DNA of 64,000 nucleotides from an uncultured Bacteroidota bacterium (GTDB taxonomy: Bacteria; Bacteroidota; Bacteroidia; Flavobacteriales; Flavobacteriaceae). Position 1 is the first letter of the stretch, and each line of letters opens with the position of its first letter. The position numbers and the translations under genes are program-made. This document shows, piece after piece, positions 59,401 to 64,000 of this stretch. Below the pieces are notes generated by a model. The model had not been told where the DNA came from. It searched no databases and was given only the letters and a program-made list of their open reading frames with translations. The stretch lies in assembly GCA_902544085.1 (NCBI GenBank), contig CACCAP010000002.1, positions 183,850 through 247,849 on the forward strand, written 5' to 3'.

Positions 59401-60432
59401 AGCATCAGCACGGGGGCTGGTCATCGTAAAGACACCATCTTCCCATTCGCCTGACATATCATCTTGATTAACAACAATCACAAGTTTAGCTCCAGCAACT
59501 GATGCTGCGTAGCTTTTGTTGGAAAAGTAGCATTCACCACGATCAACAATCACAATTTTATCTTTGACCTCACTTGTATTTGACAAAGATTCACAAGCTA
59601 AATTTGGTATACCTAGAACTGCCTCTGCAACAATTGGTTCAGTGGGGACAGGTGGTCCATAATCTGCACTTCCGTATCTGTATGTTCTAGAAGAGGAGGG
59701 GTCAACAATTTCTACAACATCGGGTTCGCTGATAAAAGTTGATGGATTTTCAGTATCTCCTCCAAATACTTTAATCCATGTGTCACCACCATCCTTTGAC
59801 TGCCACAAACCATTACCTAAAGCATCACCACCAGTGTATGACTCACCTGTTCCAGCATAAAAAATTTGCGTATTGTTTGGGTCATAAGTTAGAGATGAAA
59901 CAGCAATATTTTGAGGAATATTTTTTGTTACTAAAGTCCACTGGGAATTAGGATTCGAAATTTCGGTATTTTTAAAAATGCCACCACTTACTCCACCAGC
60001 AAAAACTGTTTCATTTGAAGGATCGTTCGGATCAAACATGATTCCTTTGGTTCGGCCTCCAACATTGATTGGACCTCTTTGAATCCAACTCATTTCTTCA
60101 TTCTCACCTGGTACTGCTCCAGCTCTAGCAGAGAACCTGTTTTTGTCTTGATTTTCAAGTTGTCTTCTAAGCTGAAAAAGCTTTTCATACTCCGTACGAC
60201 CAGTTATGGGGTTCATTGAAAGTGTAAGCATTTTTTCGTAATAGGGGCTTGGTGGAAGTTCTAATACTTTACGAGATTTTTTATCAAGATTATTTGTTTC
60301 ATTCAAACTAGATTTTTTCAAGTTCTCATGATGAATTATTCTTTTTTCATCATTGGAAACGATCATATAGTCAGCTAATAATATTATTAGTATTGTGGAT
60401 AAGAAAAGTGTAAATTTTGTGTTTGCTTTCAA
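56092..60432 (-). CDS. Giant T9SS-exported propeller protein with inserted PA domain (paralog B)
   Basis: The protein has 1446 residues and the same order as paralog A. It has a signal helix (about 7-24), a BNR/VPS10 propeller (GLWQSKDGGDTWIKVFGG, RTDNGGNGTS, STDGGSTWSKKEG), and a PA domain at about 255-385, here with the classic VDRGECYFSNK and AGAKLVIVVN. A thrombospondin-3 repeat (DDFDNDGIFNENDNCPSTY, SDLDGDQIGDVCD), a SprB-like domain and a type A sorting domain complete it. It starts at TTG (60432), since no ATG precedes the signal helix. It is the first gene of the operon, 17 bases before paralog A. The body is clearly diverged from paralog A, while the last 127 residues are identical. 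Confidence 0.9.
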   Translation of the reverse strand: MKANTKFTLFLSTILIILLADYMIVSNDEKRIIHHENLKKSSLNETNNLDKKSRKVLELPPSPYYEKMLTLSMNPITGRTEYEKLFQLRRQLENQDKNRFSARAGAVPGENEEMSWIQRGPINVGGRTKGIMFDPNDPSNETVFAGGVSGGIFKNTEISNPNSQWTLVTKNIPQNIAVSSLTYDPNNTQIFYAGTGESYTGGDALGNGLWQSKDGGDTWIKVFGGDTENPSTFISEPDVVEIVDPSSSRTYRYGSADYGPPVPTEPIVAEAVLGIPNLACESLSNTSEVKDKIVIVDRGECYFSNKSYAASVAGAKLVIVVNQDDMSGEWEDGVFTMTSPRADADPPILYDLNDIKIPSILISRADGNHLKSLINNGSVRLSIKKSSVQIQGYRIVPGTFYINDVAVRFNDQVGKSEVIVAAGTSTYRDARATIFGGDDDYGIFKGSEDQNGEWTWERIPVYAENSNILVQPIDIEISPVDSKVWFSTTRWRGRGGGAVYVSNDDVSSFEKKFQITEDTNNDGTSDSSDLGGGRRTEIDIASNNTIWVLGQIETANGGLSNPPVGIFKAPNAFESTVTRITLPSDIDPGIDDDDFTRGQSFYDLMIKADPKNPNVAYVGGIDLFRTDNGGNGTSSSNPWTQISHWYGRSGTQFAHADQHSSEISEVDNNKILFGNDGGIFFSDDNGTNLNSRNNNYHTSQYYTIAVAPSTMFESHSVSQRGTDRSINAGRTAIITQAGSNQDVFVGGLQDNGTMFQVDRQERATTAIDVSGGDGAATMFSQNVNNKYYITNYVYNRAVEAVNLNGNSARTFRINSENSTNGDFITVQDLDSNRGVVYSNYRSGNNNRIAAFYGWDDFNDSDQNSNADRVILTGSLDGNVSAIKVSPYTTNSSTIFVGTETGSVFKVKNADTFDANENSTAEWSNITGSEFLGSVSDVELGKDENHIFVTFHNYGTENIFYSTDGGSTWSKKEGDLPDIPVRCILQNPLSENEVIIGTELGVWYTKDFEANNPSWTRANAGLSDVRITDLDMRDDYKVFAATYGLGIYSGKFTDEEINVEPSLSISVDPKILKIGQGNSDSFDINYEIKGGFNEETTFSVKNLPSLTTETYDPSNTLNINTDGKVVVTLNVGAEEQSGSYDLEITAESNSQSLTANLTLDILSDDFDNDGIFNENDNCPSTYNPDQSDLDGDQIGDVCDPNPIPQNTFTLQSTDESCSISNDGKLSISILEDNIEGIKFTIHVKNGPTGFVHSPESIIGDKWTLGNLENGNYEVCLTTPSLPNFEQCFNVIITEPEDISVVSDIALDSDDLTLDLSGSMNYNILHNNKYYTTSDSKFNLKLDKGLNFIKVVGDRECQGVYEETVFNSEDILLSPNPATSSSNLWIGGNDDDVTISMFDNAGRLIWTRNNEVNNSRSIDIQVSNLRPGLYYIKVDSETVKKTAKLIKK

Positions 60433-60437
60433 GAATA

Positions 60438-60465
60438 CAAATTTAATTTAAAATAAATATTTCAA
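60438..60465 (-). promoter_or_regulatory. Promoter of the giant-protein operon
   Basis: On the minus strand TTG (60463-60465), 17 bases, then TAAATTTG (60438-60445), an exact consensus match. The element ends five bases before the TTG start codon at 60432, so the transcript would begin at or next to the start codon. The rest of the 87-base gap to thyA holds nothing else recognisable. Confidence 0.7.
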
Positions 60466-60519
60466 CATAAAAATATTAGCAAAATCAATGCCATAAACAC
60501 TTACAAACTCAGTGCCAAA

Positions 60520-61344
60520 CTAAACCGAAACTTTACCTTTAATGTGGGGATGTGGATCGTAATTAATAATTTCAAAATCTTCAAATTTAAAATCAAAAAT
60601 ACTATCCACTTTGCGTTTGATATTTAGTCTCGGTAATTTTCTAGGAGATCTTGATAGTTGTATTGATATTTGATCGGTGTGATTACTGTAGATGTGAGCA
60701 TCTCCAAAAGTGTGAACAAAATCTCCAACATCCAAGTCACAAACATGTGCAATCATGTGAGTCAAAAGAGCATATGAGGCTATGTTAAAAGGTACACCAA
60801 GAAAAATATCTGCACTTCTCTGATACAATTGACAAGACAGTTTATTTTTTGAAACATAAAATTGAAAAAAGGCGTGACATGGCGGTAGTGCTGCTTTTCC
60901 ATTCATCACATTTTCGCTAAAACTTTTTTTTGTATCAGGTAAAACACTAGGATTCCATGCGGAAACTAACATTCTTCTGCTTTCAGGATTATTTTTTATC
61001 AACTCAATTAGTTGTGAAATTTGATCAATTTTTTCGTTATTCCAGTTTCTCCATTGGGACCCATAAACTGGACCTAAATTTCCACTTTCATCAGCCCATG
61101 CATCCCATATTTTAACTCCATTTTCTCTTAAGTATTTAATGTTAGTTTCTCCTTTGATAAACCACAAGAGTTCGTGAATTATTGATTTAATGTGAAGTTT
61201 TTTTGTTGTAACAAGTGGAAAACCATTGTTTAAATCAAAGCGCATTTGATAACCAAATACACTTTTAGTTCCAGTTCCTGTTCTATCATCCTTGTAATCA
61301 CCATTTTTAAGAACATGTTTTACAAGTTCAAGATATTGTTTCAT
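60520..61344 (-). CDS. thyA: Thymidylate synthase
   Basis: This enzyme makes dTMP from dUMP with methylene-tetrahydrofolate, giving dihydrofolate for DHFR. It has 274 residues. [18 protein letters not shown] lies near the N-terminus, and the nucleophilic Cys is in [32 protein letters not shown] and the C-terminal [15 protein letters not shown] match the family. The C-terminal valine closes the active site. It is separated from folA by about 9.5 kb (the giant-protein island). Confidence 0.96.
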   Translation of the reverse strand: MKQYLELVKHVLKNGDYKDDRTGTGTKSVFGYQMRFDLNNGFPLVTTKKLHIKSIIHELLWFIKGETNIKYLRENGVKIWDAWADESGNLGPVYGSQWRNWNNEKIDQISQLIELIKNNPESRRMLVSAWNPSVLPDTKKSFSENVMNGKAALPPCHAFFQFYVSKNKLSCQLYQRSADIFLGVPFNIASYALLTHMIAHVCDLDVGDFVHTFGDAHIYSNHTDQISIQLSRSPRKLPRLNIKRKVDSIFDFKFEDFEIINYDPHPHIKGKVSV

Positions 61345-61398
61345 TCCTGTAAAATTATAAAATGTATATAGAGAAAAATTAAAAAAAATAAAAAGATA

Positions 61399-62742
61399 TT
61401 AACCAATCAGCATGCCTGCAATAGTAGCCGACAGTAGTGATGCCAAAGCTCCACCCATTAACGCTTTTATACCAAATTCAGAAAGTGTTTTTCTTTGGTT
61501 TGGAGCTAGAGAACCAATTCCTCCAATTTGGATACCAATTGATGAAAAGTTTGCAAACCCACACAACATGTATGTAGCCATTATAACAGATTTTTGATAC
61601 TTAAGAGTCGAGAGGCTTGAACTATTTTGAAAATCTGCGAGTTGCATGTAAGCAATAAACTCATTGATCGAGAGTTTTATACCTAAAAGTTGCCCCATAG
61701 GCATAATATCTACACTTGCAATACCTATTAGCCACATAAGTGGAGCAAATACAAAACCCATGATGGCTTCCAGTGATAAAGAATCGTAAATGGTATTTTC
61801 TTTCAAAAAACCATTAATTCCAGTTACTTCACCAAAACTTAAAAATAGATAATTAATCAATGCGATAAATGCAATAAAAACTAATACCATTGCACCAATA
61901 TTTACGGCAAGTTTGATTCCCTCAATGGTTCCATTAGATATGGCATCTAAAATATTTGAACCGGCATTGTAGTCAGATACTTTAATATCACTCTCAATTT
62001 TTTCTGTCTGCGGATACAAAATCTTTGATATTAGTATTGCTCCAGGTGCTGCCATGACTGATGCTGTCAGTAAATGCTTAGCAAACTCTACTTGTTTCAC
62101 TGGATCATCACCACCCAGAAATGCAATATATGCAGCCAAAACACCTCCGGCTACAGTAGCCATACCTCCCACCATGACGAGTAGTATTTCAGATTTATTC
62201 ATTTTGGGTAAATATGCTTTAATCATGAGAGGAGCCTCTGTTTGTCCTAGAAAAATATTGCCAATAACTGAAAGACTTTCAGATCCTGAAATTTTTAAAA
62301 ATCTTGTATAGAGTTTTGCAAAAAACTTAACTACGACTTGTATAACATTAAAATAAAAAAGTATTGATGTAATGGCTGAGAAGAATATAACAGTTGGCAG
62401 AATTTCAAATGCCCATATGTAACTGGTTGAGTTTGGTTTCAATAAGTCTCCAAAAACAAATAAAGTTCCTTCTCTTGTAAAATCAATAAGTTTGACGAAA
62501 GCATAACCTGCACCTTCAAATAATTTTTGAATAAAACCAACTTTTAAAATTAAAATTGCAAGAATGATTTGTGAAAACAAAGCAATAAATACAGTTCTCC
62601 AATTAATTTTTTTCTTGTTATTGCTGAAAAAATACGCAACAATCAATATAGTGACAAGTCCAAGAATTCCCCTTGTAAAGCTGTCAAATGTAAAACCTGA
62701 ACTGGGTATATTTTGTTCAATAAATGATAAAAAATTTAACAT
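61399..62742 (-). CDS. Concentrative nucleoside transporter (NupC family)
   Basis: This inner-membrane symporter has 447 residues and about 10 helices. Seen: FAFEILPTVIFFSAITSILF, FLGQTEAPLMIKAYLPKMNKSE, MVGGMATVAGGVLAAYIAFLGG, and GFANFSSIGIQIGGIGSLAP at the C-terminus, all CNT-family motifs. It imports nucleosides with Na+ or H+. It lies between thyA and the bifunctional nuclease gene, consistent with nucleotide salvage. thyA starts 54 bases downstream. Confidence 0.93.
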   Translation of the reverse strand: MLNFLSFIEQNIPSSGFTFDSFTRGILGLVTILIVAYFFSNNKKKINWRTVFIALFSQIILAILILKVGFIQKLFEGAGYAFVKLIDFTREGTLFVFGDLLKPNSTSYIWAFEILPTVIFFSAITSILFYFNVIQVVVKFFAKLYTRFLKISGSESLSVIGNIFLGQTEAPLMIKAYLPKMNKSEILLVMVGGMATVAGGVLAAYIAFLGGDDPVKQVEFAKHLLTASVMAAPGAILISKILYPQTEKIESDIKVSDYNAGSNILDAISNGTIEGIKLAVNIGAMVLVFIAFIALINYLFLSFGEVTGINGFLKENTIYDSLSLEAIMGFVFAPLMWLIGIASVDIMPMGQLLGIKLSINEFIAYMQLADFQNSSSLSTLKYQKSVIMATYMLCGFANFSSIGIQIGGIGSLAPNQRKTLSEFGIKALMGGALASLLSATIAGMLIG

Positions 62743-62748
62743 AAATTA

Positions 62749-63312
62749 TTATCTGGAATTAATTTCATCTCTCAATCTCGCAGCTAATTCATAATTTTCA
62801 GCTTCAATTGCATTTTCAATTTTTTTATTAAGTTGTTTTTTGCTAAACTTTTTTAAATCATCGCTGAGATCATTTTTAACATTTTTTTTAGATATCTCTT
62901 TACTTAAAATTATACCTGCTTTTTCTAGAATCTTGTCATAAGTGTAAATTGGCGAATCAAATCTTAAGGCAAGTGCAATAGCATCAGATGTTCTTGCATC
63001 AAGAATTTCCTCAACATTCTCTCTTTCGCAGATGATACTTGAATAAAAAATACCATCAATTAACTTATGAATTATTACTTGTTTGATCTTAATTTCAAAA
63101 TTTTTTGCAAATTTTTTAAATAGATCATGAGTTAGAGGGCGAGGTGGTTCAATGTTTTTTTCTAATGCGATAGCAATAGATTGTGCCTCGAAACCACCAA
63201 TAACGATTGGGAGTTTTCTTTCACCTTCATCTTCTTCAAGAATTAATGCATATGCACCGTTTTGTGATTGGCTGTAAGATATTCTATTAACTTTTAATTC
63301 AATTAGGTTCAT
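62749..63312 (-). CDS. Bifunctional nuclease-family protein with UVR motif
   Basis: The protein has 187 residues. The DUF151 domain (about 1-130) shows YALILEEDEGERKLPIVIGGFEAQSIAIALE and ARTSDAIALALRFDSPIY. The C-terminal segment has a UvrB/UvrC motif (KIENAIEAENYELAARLRDEI) that binds UvrA or another partner. Biochemical work on one member suggested DNase/RNase activity, and the wider family is poorly characterised. NupC starts 6 bases downstream. Confidence 0.88.
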   Translation of the reverse strand: MNLIELKVNRISYSQSQNGAYALILEEDEGERKLPIVIGGFEAQSIAIALEKNIEPPRPLTHDLFKKFAKNFEIKIKQVIIHKLIDGIFYSSIICERENVEEILDARTSDAIALALRFDSPIYTYDKILEKAGIILSKEISKKNVKNDLSDDLKKFSKKQLNKKIENAIEAENYELAARLRDEINSR

Positions 63313-63337
63313 GAATCATTAAAATAACTGCAGAAAG

Positions 63338-64000
63338 TTAATTATTTTCAGCTTGGAAAGCCTTAAGTTTTTCATTTAATTTAGGGACAACTTCAAATGC
63401 ATCCCCAACAATTCCATAATCAGCAACCTTAAAGAAAGGTGCCTCAGGATCAGTATTAATTACAACTTTTACTTTTGAGGAACTAACACCTGCTAAATGC
63501 TGAATAGCACCAGAAATTCCTATTGCAATGTATAGGTTAGTTGAAACAGGTTTTCCAGTTTGACCTACATGCTCGCTATGTGGTCTCCAACCCATATCTG
63601 ACACAGGTTTAGAGCATGCTGTTGCAGCATTTAATGTTTTTGCAAGATCCTCAACAATGCTCCAGTTTTCAGGGCCTTTCAAACCTCGACCTGCAGATAC
63701 TACCACATCAGCATCTTCAATACTTACAGACTCGTCGGACATTTTTATTGATTCACTAGTTAATCCAGATTCAGTAAAATTAATATCATGATCCATTATG
63801 ATTGGTTCTGATTTATTCTCATTGAAACCAATTGAATTTTTTGAAATGCTTAAAATTTTGATTTCGGAATTAATTTCGATCTCACAAAATGCTTTATTGG
63901 AGAAGGTACTTCTTTTTAATGTAAAAGGGTTTGTGGAAGTAGGTAGGGAAACTACATTAGATACAAACGCAGCGTTAAGTTTTACAGAAAGTAGGGAAGC
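63338..64000 (-). CDS. etfA: Electron transfer flavoprotein alpha subunit, C-terminal part (runs off right edge)
   Basis: The alpha subunit binds FAD in the ETF heterodimer that carries electrons from acyl-CoA dehydrogenases to the quinone pool. About 220 C-terminal residues are in the window. It shows STNPFTLKRSTFSNKAF and AGRGLKGPENWSIVEDLAKTL, then CSKPVSDMGWRPHSEHVGQTGK, LYIAIGISGAIQHLAGVSSSKVKVVINTDPEAPFFKVADYGIVGDAFEVVPKL, the standard FAD-binding end. The coding region has no stop before position 64000, and its start lies outside. The bifunctional nuclease gene starts 25 bases downstream. Confidence 0.95.
   Translation of the reverse strand, partial: ASLLSVKLNAAFVSNVVSLPTSTNPFTLKRSTFSNKAFCEIEINSEIKILSISKNSIGFNENKSEPIIMDHDINFTESGLTSESIKMSDESVSIEDADVVVSAGRGLKGPENWSIVEDLAKTLNAATACSKPVSDMGWRPHSEHVGQTGKPVSTNLYIAIGISGAIQHLAGVSSSKVKVVINTDPEAPFFKVADYGIVGDAFEVVPKLNEKLKAFQAENN

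Noticed and set aside
1..64000. CRISPR arrays, prophage genes, insertion sequences or rRNA genes
   Set aside because: None of their hallmarks (regular short repeats, integrase, transposase, conserved rRNA sequence) was found in reading both strands.

Overview
The window looks like a chromosomal segment of a marine member of the Flavobacteriaceae (Bacteroidetes). The DNA is very AT-rich. Several genes encode type IX secretion C-terminal domains, DUF4296, 2TM and DUF4212 proteins, a flavobacterial Mrp lacking the CxxC, and a mevalonate pathway. Promoters match the Bacteroidetes pattern TTG-N17-21-TAnnTTTG instead of the sigma70 -35/-10, and Shine-Dalgarno sites are essentially absent. Genes are tightly packed: no stretch over 300 bases lacks a gene, and convergent genes often abut or share stop codons. 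I see no transposase, prophage or CRISPR array.

Layout. 1-940: start of glmS and, directly upstream of it, a small acetyltransferase resembling eukaryotic glucosamine-6-phosphate N-acetyltransferase (GNA1). 941-1078: a possible small RNA. 1079-7604: a six-gene minus-strand operon with a secreted GH109-type protein, an esterase lipoprotein, a Tat-exported oxidoreductase, a cysteine-less FGE-fold protein and a two-part sodium/solute symporter. 7691-8707: a genuine-looking formylglycine-generating enzyme lipoprotein. 8830-11032: HMG-CoA reductase with a GHMP kinase. 11103-18030: a Cys-type sulfatase, a sugar nucleotidyltransferase, a second SSS symporter, CutC, a peptide transporter and a thioredoxin-like protein. 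18027-23546: hemD, a polyprenol-phosphate mannosyltransferase, pyrC, a DUF4296 lipoprotein, tyrS and a LuxE-like protein. 23606-30668: a two-component system, trmB, an alkyltransferase-like protein, an Fe-S carrier set (Mrp, NifU, FNR) and the mevalonate genes mvaD and mvk. 30671-36095: a probable periplasmic 3-keto-sugar cluster (ThuA, Gfo/Idh/MocA, DUF1080, GMC oxidoreductase, Tat-exported subunit 3).

36152-47285: an AhpD-like secreted protein, tRNA-Phe, coaX with an outer-membrane and lptC block, a PpiD/SurA-type isomerase, DUF456, ruvC, hemW, a dipeptidase and tRNA-Leu. 47289-50970: an operon of a 2TM-dihydrofolate reductase fusion, fabD, waaA and a duplicated-domain secreted protein. 51010-60432: two giant paralogous T9SS-exported beta-propeller proteins with inserted PA domains and a lipoprotein, lying between folA and thyA. 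60520-64000: thyA, a nucleoside transporter, a bifunctional nuclease and the start-truncated etfA.

The strongest leads are: (i) the GNA1-like gene fused in one operon with glmS, which suggests a eukaryote-style UDP-GlcNAc branch; (ii) a 384-bp perfect repeat covering the sorting domains of the two giant paralogs, a sign of recent gene conversion; (iii) the membrane-anchored DHFR; (iv) the 3-keto-sugar cluster with a four-cysteine GMC subunit; (v) a lipoprotein FGE near a lipoprotein sulfatase; and (vi) promoters placed so close to start codons that the mRNAs should be leaderless.
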